Part shown: in pieces, positions 43,940 to 52,902 of the stretch
Layout of the letters: each line of letters opens with the position of its first letter
Position numbering within the stretch: position 1 is the first letter of the stretch
Assembly: GCA_030704615.1 (NCBI GenBank)
Contig: CM060734.1
Location: 49,802,042-49,866,041, forward strand
Origin: Takakia lepidozioides
Taxonomy: Eukaryota; Streptophyta; Takakiopsida; Takakiales; Takakiaceae
DNA length: 64,000 nucleotides
Reading direction: 5' to 3'
The notes under the pieces: generated by a model
Told to the model about the DNA's origin: nothing
Database searches by the model: none
What the model saw: the letters and a program-made list of their open reading frames with translations, nothing else
Position numbers and translations under genes: made by a program

Positions 43940-44127
43940 CCTCGTGTCGACACAAGGGGGATTTGGAGAACTTCAACAAAACCTCGTGTTAACACGAGGT
44001 TGTTTTCCTGGAACAAAAATGAACTTCGTGTTGACACGATGTTGTTTTCTGAGAACTAAAATCATCCTTGTGTCAACACAAGGAGGATTTGGAGAACTTC
44101 AAGTAAACCTCGTGTTGAGACGAGGTT
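43940..44127. repeat. Five palindromes at exact 42-bp spacing
   Basis: Palindromic units are centred at 43,948.5, 43,990.5, 44,032.5, 44,074.5 and 44,116.5. The second is perfect (CCTCGTGT-TA-ACACGAGG with flanking AA/TT). The fourth is perfect around CA (TCCTTGTGT-CA-ACACAAGGA). Two kinds of 20-bp spacer occur: GGATTTGGAGAACTTCAA between units 1-2 and 4-5, and GTTTTC...GAAC-AAAAT between 2-3 and 3-4. The array lies about 180 bp beyond the 3' end of the SWIM transposase gene. Confidence 0.9.
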
Positions 44128-44309
44128 GATTTGATCATCTGTCTATCTGAAGGTAGTTTCTTGTGTTTGCTAATGAAAAGAGAATGACAAACCAATGCGA
44201 CAAATGCATTGACCCACGCATAGCAAAGATGTTAGACGACATACATTGAGAGTCACTGGACTTGAACAGTCATTCCATTACAAGTTGTAGTCAAGGAAAA
44301 CACAGATTT

Positions 44310-47300
44310 TTATGGGCTTGTATCCCGCTGTAGAAGTGTGTTGACTTCGTTGAAACTCATAGTGGCTTGGTGAATGAAGAAGTCGCGTTTTGGATCACAA
44401 ACCATCCTTCTCAAGAAGACGAAGTAAAGGTGTTTGCACGGTATGAACTTCCCTCTCTTTCCCAAACTACTTGAAAGCATACCAACAAAATCAGGACATG
44501 TACAATTGGGAAAATTAGAAACAGTGATTTCGTACATCCTGTCCTGCAGCGCAGATGCGGATGAGATCATGGTGAAGACCCGACCATACCCTGGATCAGG
44601 CACTTCCATTGTTCCCGCAACACGAGTGTGAAGCATTCTGGCGGACTCAATTTTGCCGTAGTGTTCTGCGGTTGGAGGGAATCGTCGAACCAGCTTCCCA
44701 TTCCATCTGGTTGGCCACAAGTGAGCGTCAGGCGGAGGTACCCGTGAACCGCTTCCACTTGAAGCACCTTCACGTGCAATGGAATGTCTGGCTAGGGAGA
44801 AACCGCCTCTTCCAGCATTGCGATCTCTCGGTGAGTGAGACCTGTGCCCATCTTCACAGGCCACACGGTTGGTGGAGGAGGCTTCCTTACCACGGAAGGC
44901 CTCACTGTACCATGCACACATCTCCCACAATCGTCAGCGCAGAACCAGAACTTGTGGTTCTTTGCCTCGCCTTGTCCGTAAGGGAGAAACAAACCCGTGA
45001 ATGTAGGAGCTGCAGTGCGTTCTTTCCCTCTGGAGATTAATGATGTACATTTTTCATGATTGGTGGCCCTGATCGCCGCGCATTTCACACGAGATCCAGC
45101 ACTTGTGCGTTCTATATACCAAACCTCGTCCAAGCCCATGGACTCGATTATATGCGGCACCACGTTCTGGTCTTCAACCATTGCAGTGACAATGCTTGAT
45201 GCAGGGGTCCGGTCTGGGGCAGAGTAGCCCTCACCTGTGGATGTTCCGCAATTCCATCTCTGATCCAAGGGAACACGTGGCGTCGAGAAGTTCACCCTGT
45301 CCACCCTATGGGAATCTGCATCCGATCCCGGAGGGGTGTCCAATTTCCGTTTGCAAGACCCGAATCTCTCTTTGCCTTCCAGATGGGGAACTCTTCCCAC
45401 GAGAGGGGTGCCATCTGCACATATGCTCACTGCCCGTGCTATTTTGCTGGGATCCCCTGATCTTCCAGCTGCCCGCAACATCAACTCGCTCCTATCCGGA
45501 CCTTTGCCACCAAGGCCACCCCTCAAGAATGACCTATATCTGGTTTGCTGTTGCAGAGCACGAATGAGGTCATCGGCCGTCGCCGCATACAAATCTCTCC
45601 CTTTTTTGCCGGATTGCTGCAACCAGGCATTGTGCACTGTCTCCGCAAGATTGCAAGAAGGCATGTCCGCCATCTCCTCAATGGACATATGCTGCAAGGC
45701 AAAAAAACAGAAAGCCGATATTAGGATTGGACCCTGAAAGATATATCCGAAGCACCCAAACAAAGGTGAATACAAACCACTCACCGTTGTCATGGCCGCT
45801 CCCCACTGTCGGTAACGGAAGTGCCAAAATGCGAACCAGTCTTGCAATGCCCTCATGCTGTCCTCCGATGCCGCTCCAGATGAGTACCACCAGGCACGAA
45901 TTGTCTGGAACAATGTATTCGCTTCCCCCATAGTTTTGGCGTCTTTGTACTGGTTGCACAGTTGGCGATGCATAGTCTGCATATCTGGCTTGATGTATGT
46001 CTTTGTGTGTTTGTCCAGGGATTGTGTCCAATGGAAAAGACATGTACGTTCTCTTCCCGACATTGGTACTTTTGGGTCTCCCGTCCCGAACACAATGCGG
46101 ACAGCGTTGAAGTTAGCTTGAGCACTATCGGCCATGAAACCAACAAAATTGGGAGATGGGAGACCATTGGAGGCCATAACTCGAATGAGAGCTTCCCACA
46201 TGAGCTGTTGTGAATCTGTGTCCTCTGACTGCATGTCACACACTGCAATTGTCATGACCCGCTGGTACACAGGGTCGTAAACATGACATGCCATTGTGGT
46301 CCAGTCTTTAACCCTCTTGACATGATCGAACATAAGGAAGTAGTTGCCAAGATCGCCACCCTTCTGCATACGTTTAACCAGGCTGACCCCGCTGCCCTCA
46401 CCTTTTGTGGACATTTTGAACAAGAACATTTTCCTGGCTCCTTGTCCCGGGAAAACGTTGTCTTGGATGTAGTCATACATGCTCCTTTTCTTCAAATCCA
46501 TAATATTGTCCATATAACCTCGGCTCCCAAAGCCCATTCTTAAAGCGTTCACCTAATTCCTAATGTTTGGAGAAGTCAAAGTTGAGAAATGGTCCATAAC
46601 AGTGTCCAAAGCCGATCCCTCCAGTATTCCTCCAACCGAATTTGATGCACACAGAATACGGCTTTCCAGAAAGGACTTGCTCGCCCCCATGGCAATTGCA
46701 GATGTGGTTCCAGTTGGATTGGTATCCCACTCTTGCCTTATTAGATGCGAGACTGTGTCAACGCTCTCCCTATAATCCCCCTTGGACACAGGGTGGTTGT
46801 GAAAACCGAAATGGACACAGGCTCTAGTCAGGGTTTTGAATCGATGCACCACATAATACATTCTGGCGCCACACAAAGCAAGGCAGCAAGGTGGTACCCT
46901 ACAGAACTTGCACACAAAAGTGTTACTGTATGGTGGTGTCACCCCAGGCTTGAATGGATTCTCACTGACACCATCCCATTCGCTTTGGTTTTGCACACCT
47001 GACAATGCGAAGTGTCTGCATTTCATGTTCTCGCATTCCAGGTGCCCATTATAGACTGTTCGCCTGAATATGAGGTTGTCGTTGTTGTGAAAATTGGAGG
47101 TTTTTGTGCGGCACCAAGGGTGCCCATCGTGCTTTTTGTCCATTCCTTCCAGGAGACTAGAAATGCCCCCCAAGCGACCAGGAGGAGGCAGCTCGAAAAC
47201 AGTATTACCATCAAAAGATTCCGGCAAGAATGCCACCCTCTGAATATTGAAAGTGCTCCAGTCTATCCCCCTCAACTCACTCTTGAATCCTGCCATCCCA

Positions 47301-47542
47301 CCCATGGCTTTCAGTTTAGGAATGACACTGGTGATCTCCTCCACATCTGCTTCTACATGTGGACATGGCTGATCCACGGGCGGTATTGCACATGTGTCAT
47401 TGGAGGATGAGTCCGAAAGCTCAACTACAGTGTTAACGGTACTCGTCTCCTTCTTGACAACCACGGGTGTTTTCTCCTGGGCCACTGATGCTGCCGTGCC
47501 AGGAGTTACGAAAGATCCTGCAGATTGTCTCAGAGGAGCACT
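44310..47542 (-). pseudogene. MULE-type SWIM transposase gene, main part
   Basis: It reads on from the N-terminal piece at 59,559-59,809. An acidic N-terminal region is followed by a Cys/His cluster (CENMKCRHFALSG, CKFCRVPPCC, HFGFHNHPVSKGD) resembling FLYWCH/WRKY-GCM zinc fingers. The MULE transposase core follows (VMTIAVCDMQSEDTDSQQLM, FVGFMADSAQANFNAV, CLFHWTQSLDKHT), then a Cys-rich segment (WFCADDCGRCVHG) and a C-terminal SWIM finger (CTCPDF...CKHLYFVF). A 93-bp intron (45,692-45,784, GTGAGT...TTGCAG) keeps frame. Breaks: an in-frame TAG at 46,553-46,555, a frameshift near 44,800, and the copy D insertion. MULE transposases cut and paste DNA. Confidence 0.75.
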
Positions 47543-47546
47543 GAGC
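47543..47546. other. Target-site duplication, left
   Basis: GAGC immediately before TGTC of A1. The same GAGC follows GACA of B2 at 59,555-59,558. Removing one copy joins the transposase reading frame. Confidence 0.85.
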
Positions 47547-47901
47547 TGTCAAGTTAAATAAGCACAGTGTGAAAACAGTTAGAATAAAACTAGTTATTTG
47601 TATTTAACACTTGGATTTAGGTCAAGTGTTAAATCAGGTGTCAAGTTTAGTTTGACACCTGGTCTGTCTTATCTTCACGAGAGCGGCAGTCGCGCAGCTC
47701 ATCTCTCTCGAGTTGAGCCTGCGCGACCGAGCTCCTGCATGTGTTTAGGTTTTAGTGTGCTTATGTAGGGATACAGGTTGTTGTGGGGTGGAGTCCCCAT
47801 AGCTTGGGGTGCCCCTGGCTCGACTTCAGTTTCAATGAGTGATAGCGATGGATTTTATATTTCTTGTGTTGGGAGTGTATGTCCTTTCAAGCTTCTTTAT
47901 C
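47547..47901 (+). repeat. Terminal repeat A1 of copy D
   Basis: 355 bp, TGTCAAGTTAAATAAG...CTTCTTTATC. It carries two adjacent hairpins (TTTAACACTTG/CAAGTGTTAAA at 47,603-47,633; CAGGTGTCAA/TTGACACCTG at 47,635-47,661), then the self-priming block at 47,695-47,713. As the leftmost segment it must hold the promoter of the integrated element. Confidence 0.9.
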
Positions 47902-47920
47902 ACTCGAGAGAGATGAGCTG
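47902..47920 (+). promoter_or_regulatory. Self-priming primer-binding site, copy D
   Basis: ACTCGAGAGAGATGAGCTG directly after A1 is a perfect 19-nt reverse complement of 47,695-47,713 inside A1. In Tf1-type elements the transcript 5' end folds back onto such a site to prime minus-strand DNA. If so here, R begins near 47,695. No tRNA-type site is present. Confidence 0.8.
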
Positions 47921-48379
47921 TTACCTGTGAGTGCAAGGTAGGAGTTGTGGGTTAGCACTTGCAAGATTACCTGTGTGTAAGTAGTGCTTAGTTTGAGAAG
48001 CATATCATTGAATGTGATCACAAGATTCAGCGTGCCCTGAAACGCCTGGAGGATGACGATGCCGGAGCCGCCACTGTTATTGCAGTCGCTAAAGCTACCA
48101 AGTCACCAGAGGCTTTGGAGTACACGAGGAGAGACTTAAAAATGCAGCAGCAAATGCTAGTTGGCACCTATGCGTGATCCTTGAAGCTGGATGATTGTTT
48201 CCCCAGTAAGCTTAGAGAGAAGCTCTACCGTGCAGCATGGAGCAGCGCTGGCAAGCGGTGAACGCTGATACCTGCACTCTTGCAGTCTTGGAGTCCAAGC
48301 TAGGACACAGGGAATATGACCGGTCAACAACCAAGGTGCTGCATTTGATCAACAATCCTGAAGTGGAGGGAGAATTGCG

Positions 48380-48721
48380 ATGGCCGCAGTAGCGCCATCT
48401 GCAGCGGAGGTGCGGGCGCTGTTGAGAGGCTTTCTCAGAGAAGCGTGAAGATTTACGCACTATAATGTGCGGGAGTACGTGAAACGGCGAAGTCGGGAAG
48501 CGTTTAAGGACAATTCCGAGCTGTCGGATCTTTCCAGCGTTGTCTCTGCTTTCAATCAGGGGAAGCAGCAGTTGGAATTGACCAGGCGGCAATCGGTTGT
48601 GTATTCGTTGTATCAACCTCGAATGACGAGTGTAATGGACTTGAAGATTCGCAAGGGGGACTCGGACTCAAGGACTCGATTCTGCTGGGAAGAAAAGGAT
48701 TTTGGTCTGCAGATTGGATAG
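48380..48721 (+). pseudogene. Captured LYRM4/ISD11-like gene
   Basis: ATG at 48,380 opens MAAVAPSAAEVRALLRGFLREA. An in-frame TGA at 48,446 (codon 23) follows, then VREYVKRRSREAFKDNSELSD, KQQLELTRRQSVVYSLYQP and SVMDLK. This is the LYR-motif protein that partners the mitochondrial cysteine desulfurase in iron-sulfur cluster assembly. The tail IRKGDSDSRTRFCWEE is unlike the family and is probably 3' or intron sequence. No intron interrupts the conserved part. It sits in the untranslated leader of copy D, in element orientation, so it looks like captured host sequence. Confidence 0.75.
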
Positions 48722-49222
48722 TCCATTCCGATTGTACATCCGCCCGTCAAACTTGCATAATAACGTGGAAAGTTTAGGTTTCAGGCTGTCCTGTGTGCTT
48801 GATGTGAAATGGTTGAGTGGAATAGTAAAATCTCTAAGAATGTAACAGGCTCGAGACAAAGTCAAAAGCTGGACTCTGCAGGTGAAGGGGAGTTTTCTTC
48901 TGGTTTTCTTTCATTTGGTGAGCATGCCGGGAGCGTGGAGGTGTGAGGAGTGGCAGGGCTGTCATCAGTTGCATCTTTCTCAGCTGCTGTGTGTTTCACT
49001 AGTTGAACATCTTCGAAGCTGAATTACGGCTTAATTGGAAACCCGTACCCTGCTACTTCTGCCTATCAAGGTTATGGTGGGGGTGGATCAGGGGGGCAGG
49101 TGTTCCAGCTCCAGTTGTGTGCATATGTAACCTACCTCCCCGTAATCTCTTTTAGTTCTCCTCTAGGAGAGGTTACTTACTTGGACTGACAGGACCTGGA
49201 TCAGTCTGGAAGAAAGTTTGAC

Positions 49223-49444
49223 CTGCGAATAACGTCCGTCCTTGTGATCCTTCTTCCTGTTCAAGAACCAGTCAGGTATCTTGAACTGCCGGGGATTCGC
49301 GACAATCACCATCAAGTTCTCCAGCTCCGCACCCGACAGCTCACCAGCTCTCTTGCTGGTGTCGACGTCCGCCTTCTTGCAGACCAGGTTAGCGAAACGG
49401 CGCCCCACTCCCTTGATGGAGGTCAAAGCAAACATGATCGCTAC
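49223..49444 (-). pseudogene. RPS18: Captured exon of ribosomal protein uS13 (RPS18)
   Basis: The minus strand encodes [38 protein letters not shown] and [20 protein letters not shown], nearly standard eukaryotic small-subunit protein uS13/S18. The 222-bp exon (74 codons) is bounded by an acceptor TTCAG on its 5' side and a GT donor after the Gln codon of RYSQ, with intron-like sequence beyond. The rest of the gene (both ends of the protein) is absent. Because splice sites are retained, the capture was from genomic DNA or unspliced RNA. It lies antisense to the retroelement. Confidence 0.88.
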
Positions 49445-50164
49445 CTGAATTGAGATAGTGCCTTGCCCTATCGGAGTATGCAGACCTATGCTCCAAGCTT
49501 CAACTAAATGACGAAGCTGATCTGGTTACTCTCCACTTTGTGGATAGTCCAACACAGTTGCCTTTGTCAATAAGCTCCTTCACCACTTCCACATTTGACA
49601 CTAGGTCCGAAGATTGTCTGAAGAGAGAGCAAGTGCAGATGGCAGCTGCCCACCAGGTTCTGACAGAGTATCATCAGGGCTTGTCCCTGCATTAGGGATG
49701 GCTCGAGTGCTTGCATCACGGGAAATAGATGCCTGACGCTGCACAGGCCACCACCATCGCCATAGCCATCCACCCGAGCTCGAGAGTCGTCGCTGGAGCA
49801 AAGCAGCTCACTAAGCGAGCAAGTCTGTGGTGCATCTGTAACCACAAATGAAACCCGGGAACGGTTCTTAATGGCGGGAACGTTTTGGTGTTAAAAAAAA
49901 AAAAAAAAAACTTTGATATAATTTAAATGATTTAGAGCCTGGTTGGTCATAACTTTGTCAAATGGACTCCGTTTGACTCAGTTTTTGGGTGGATAGCTGC
50001 AGAAAGGGGAAATCTACCTATCTAGACCTGGTTTCTGTTTTTGGGACTCTGCTAAAAATCTATGGAATTTTTAGAGTGTGAGTGTGCCATGAAAGATCCA
50101 CAATCCTGTTTCTAGAACCTGTGCTGGTCTATATTAGAGACAAATCTGTGGATGTACTCCTTGT

Positions 50165-50914
50165 ATGGCTGGGGGAAATGAGGACGTAATTGAAGGGCAG
50201 GTCTCTTCTCTTAGCCTGTGCACACAAGGGGACAGGATCTATGTTTCCCAAGGAACTCAGACTGATTTGAGTGGAGAACAGTTGGACGAGTTGATTGCAT
50301 ACTGGGAGTCAGGCATTAGCAGTAGACAACAGACTGCTGTAGTTGGCATTGAGGGCCTCAATATCGCCTTGGACAGTCAGAACTCTGTTGGAGCCAGCAG
50401 TTCTGCAGCTGTAAGTGAAATACCAAAGTGGGTGAAAGCTAGGCTTGGAACACAGCCAAAGACAGCCCCGGGGACCAAGGTGTTCAGCCACAAGGCCGTG
50501 GTGTACTGGAGCAGAGGAGCAGGAGCTGCACAAGTTTGTGCAATTAGACAGTGTTGCAGTCGGACACGCTCTGCACAAGGCAACCACGAGCGGGGGTTCA
50601 TTAGCGAGGACAAGTTTGTTCTGTTTGAAGGCGATCCAGTCATTCGCAATGAAGACACCCGCAACCGTCTCAAAGCTTTCGAGTTGAGAGACTATCAGAC
50701 CCTACCTTTGTTTTCTTTAGTGTTCAGTGAGCGGGAGATAGCAGAGTGTTGCTTTGTCTCTACCTGGCAGAAAGAGGAGGAGGGTTGGTTAGAGCGAGCT
50801 ACTGTAGCTTGGGACAAGGTTAGTGGCAGGTTTCTGGACATAGATATACCTCCTACACCTTACCATCAAGCAGAGCGAGGCACTTTGAGAGAAGTCTGGA
50901 AGTTGATAGCATAG
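50165..50914 (+). CDS. Unknown 249-residue ORF in the copy D leader
   Basis: A clean ATG-initiated frame, MAGGNEDVIEGQVSSLSLCT... ending REVWKLIA, is complete with no stop. It includes SGEQLDELIAYWESGIS and RNRLKAFELRDYQTLPLFSLVF and is mildly acidic; I see no known motif, signal peptide or membrane segment. It lies upstream of gag, in element orientation. Copy A has no visible equivalent, so it may be another captured host fragment or a lineage-specific extra ORF. Confidence 0.45.
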   Translation: MAGGNEDVIEGQVSSLSLCTQGDRIYVSQGTQTDLSGEQLDELIAYWESGISSRQQTAVVGIEGLNIALDSQNSVGASSSAAVSEIPKWVKARLGTQPKTAPGTKVFSHKAVVYWSRGAGAAQVCAIRQCCSRTRSAQGNHERGFISEDKFVLFEGDPVIRNEDTRNRLKAFELRDYQTLPLFSLVFSEREIAECCFVSTWQKEEEGWLERATVAWDKVSGRFLDIDIPPTPYHQAERGTLREVWKLIA

Positions 50915-51529
50915 ATCAGGATTAGATCTTGCTTGGGCGGGCTTCTATTCTTCCCCTCCATCTCTGTACTATTTTCATTACCTTGTACTTGTAGTTGCCA
51001 AAGCCTCTCTGGTGGAGGCCAGTCAGTCCGGGGTCTTGGGCTGGGATATTCTGCAGGATCAGCGTTGCTGCTGGATTTTGGTGTGGGGGTGTTGATGTTT
51101 TGATTTCTTGTGTTTGGATCCCCCCCAACACCTGCATGCTTGACTGTGCGCCATGTTGGTTTTGTGTGGGCGCTTGCTTTCATAGGGATTAGGCCGGATT
51201 TGATCACCGGTCAATCCTAGAGTATGCTGTCGGTGGTGAGGCTGGAGTGATGACCAGCAAGACCACCAGTGTTTCTTCTATGGTGAGGCTGGGTTGATGA
51301 CCAGCCAACCATAGGAGTTCTTGCGGTGGATGCAGGTGCAGGTGCCCTGAGCCATTGGGATATGACCCTTAGACTGCAACAGGTGCCCACCCGTGTCACT
51401 ATTAGATTAGTACTAGAGCCTTATAGTGTCACTGGAGGAGGTGCACATTGTGAGTGTCATTACGGAGTTACCCAAGGGTTTTGAGGGGAGTACGGCTACA
51501 GGCAGTAACAGTGAGAGTGGGTTCACAAG
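50915..51529 (+). other. Gag leader shared with copy A
   Basis: Homologous to copy A around 20,050-20,290 (for example TTTTGGTGTGGGGGTGTTG and GCGCTTGCTTTCATAGGGATT). It contains direct and inverted variants of GTGAGGCTGG-TGATGACCAGC near 51,230-51,310. No coding content recognised. Confidence 0.6.
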
Positions 51530-52582
51530 ACGAGGTATTCGGTTCAGACCACCTTCACCGCCCCCTCAATTACTGTAGAGTCAGACACAGGCTCGGAGGC
51601 TTCATCAACAGGTGTGCACTTTCATTCGCCATTGTTGTGGGACGACATGGAGGAGATGTATGGAGCTACCAAGGGGCCTCGTAGGTACTCTGGAGCTGTG
51701 GGCACAATCGAGTTGGATGACTTTATCCAGGAGTTCGACAGCTGGTGTGATTTGCAGCAGATGCGCAATCCACATCTATTCACCCCATTCATGGCGTGGA
51801 AGGGACTGTTCCAGCATTTGGAAGGCCCGCCTATGGACGATTACCACGAGTTCAGGCGAGGACATGAAGCAGAGATTGAGGAGTGGAGGATGTATTGGTC
51901 ACCTGACTACATCTCCATTACTCGAGGCATGACGCGACCAGTAGCTGCATCAGTACCAATAGCTCCCACTGCCAGCACTAGTAGTGGAGCAGGTAGTGCT
52001 GGTACTTCTGCAGGTGGTACCAGTTCAGAAGGTGCTACTACTCCTCCTGCCACAGCTACAACACATGTGCCTAGATTCAACCCGGTGGTGGAGTTCTTCC
52101 AGGAGTTGCGGAGGAACTACCAAGGTGTACGGACAGAGAAGCTGCGAAGTTTGCAAGACTTCCAGCGCAAACCCAGTGAGAGCCTGCGAGAGGCGTACAC
52201 TCGTATGAGGCGCTTGATAAGTGTGACCCAAGGGGTTACTGAAGCTCAGGCAATCCAGTTTTGGTATGGAATTCTGGACAAGGAGCTCAAGAGAAGGGTG
52301 CGAGATGCAACCCTGTTACAAGCAGCCCAACCCACATTAGCAGATGTGTTTCTGCTGGCTGAGCGGATTGAGCTCAACATGGTGGAGGAACGAGTTGTTA
52401 CAATTGGATTTGGCAAGGACATGCCTGTACGGGGCACAGCTGTCAGCCCACAAGCACAAGGGACTGCCCAACAGCGTGGTCAGGGGGGCAAGGTTGCCCA
52501 GCCCAAGTTCCATGGAGCTTACAGGGGCCTCAGGTGCAAAGGCCCGTGGCATCTTTTGCAGGCCAACAGCAACCAGGGGTGA
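51530..52582 (+). pseudogene. Gag capsid, copy D (frameshifted start)
   Basis: The start FRPPSPPP (near 51,540) matches the copy A gag start but is one frame away from the main part; the shift lies near 51,570. The main frame (51,614-52,582) encodes LLWDDMEEMYGATKGPRRYS, IELDDFIQEFDSWCDLQQM, KLRSLQDFQRKPSESLREAY, LISVTQGVTEAQAIQFWYG and LADVFLLAERIELNMVEE. Near 52,510 the homologous reading passes into the frame with the zinc knuckles. It forms the RNA-packaging shell. Confidence 0.8.
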
Positions 52583-52902
52583 TATGTTGGACATGTGGAG
52601 GACCCCATGTCAAGAGAGATTGCCCAGAGAGTGGCAGAAGGCCGGCACAAGCACAGCCTGCACAGTTGCAGTGTGGGCATTGTGGCAATATGGGCATGGA
52701 GATGCCCAGTGTTATGACTTGCATCCTGAGTTGCGCCCAGGCCAGTTCCAAGGGAACAATGGTGGCCGGGGGCGAGGTGGACCAGCCCAAAGAGGACGAG
52801 GTGGTCGGGCACGAGGTGCAGGCCAAGGGCAACCTCCACATGGCCAAGGACGCGGAGGTCAGGGTGTTGACCAAGGCATGGCCAATCGGCTTCAGCAGCT
52901 AG
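52534..52902 (+). pseudogene. Gag nucleocapsid zinc knuckles, copy D
   Basis: CWTCGGPHVKRDC (C-x2-C-x3-H-x4-C) and QCGHCG in this frame, the second knuckle being completed in the next frame (YGHGDAQCYDLHPELRPG). A frameshift near 52,690 is implied. A Gly/Arg-rich tail (GRGRGGPAQRGRGGRARG) follows in the 52,344-55,628 frame. Confidence 0.75.

Larger units (their letters stand above)
47921..50164 (+). other. Leader region of copy D with captured host sequences
   Basis: Apart from the LYRM4-like and RPS18 pieces, other stretches look coding but are unassigned. Examples are HIIECDHKIQRALKRLEDDDA...KSPEALEYTRRDLKMQQQM near 48,000-48,175 on the plus strand, and GLIGNPYPATSAYQGYGGGGSGG near 49,030-49,100. 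An 18-nt A run lies at 49,893-49,910. None of this region has a recognisable match in the leader of copy A. Confidence 0.5.

Noticed and set aside
43940-44127. CRISPR array (regular palindromic repeats with about 20-bp spacers)
   Set aside because: The spacers are not unique (two types recur), repeats vary in sequence, there are no cas genes, and the setting is a eukaryotic nuclear genome with introns. A protein-binding array or tandem repeat fits better.
47536-47541. GAGCAC as a 6-bp target duplication
   Set aside because: It also occurs on both sides but would place the left end at TGAGCTGTC and leave the transposase frame broken. The 4-bp GAGC next to TGTC/GACA restores the frame and matches the termini of copies A and C.
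49893-49910. Poly(A) run as proof of a processed retrocopy
   Set aside because: No source gene or target duplication could be tied to it, and the nearby RPS18 piece retains splice sites, so it is not a processed copy.
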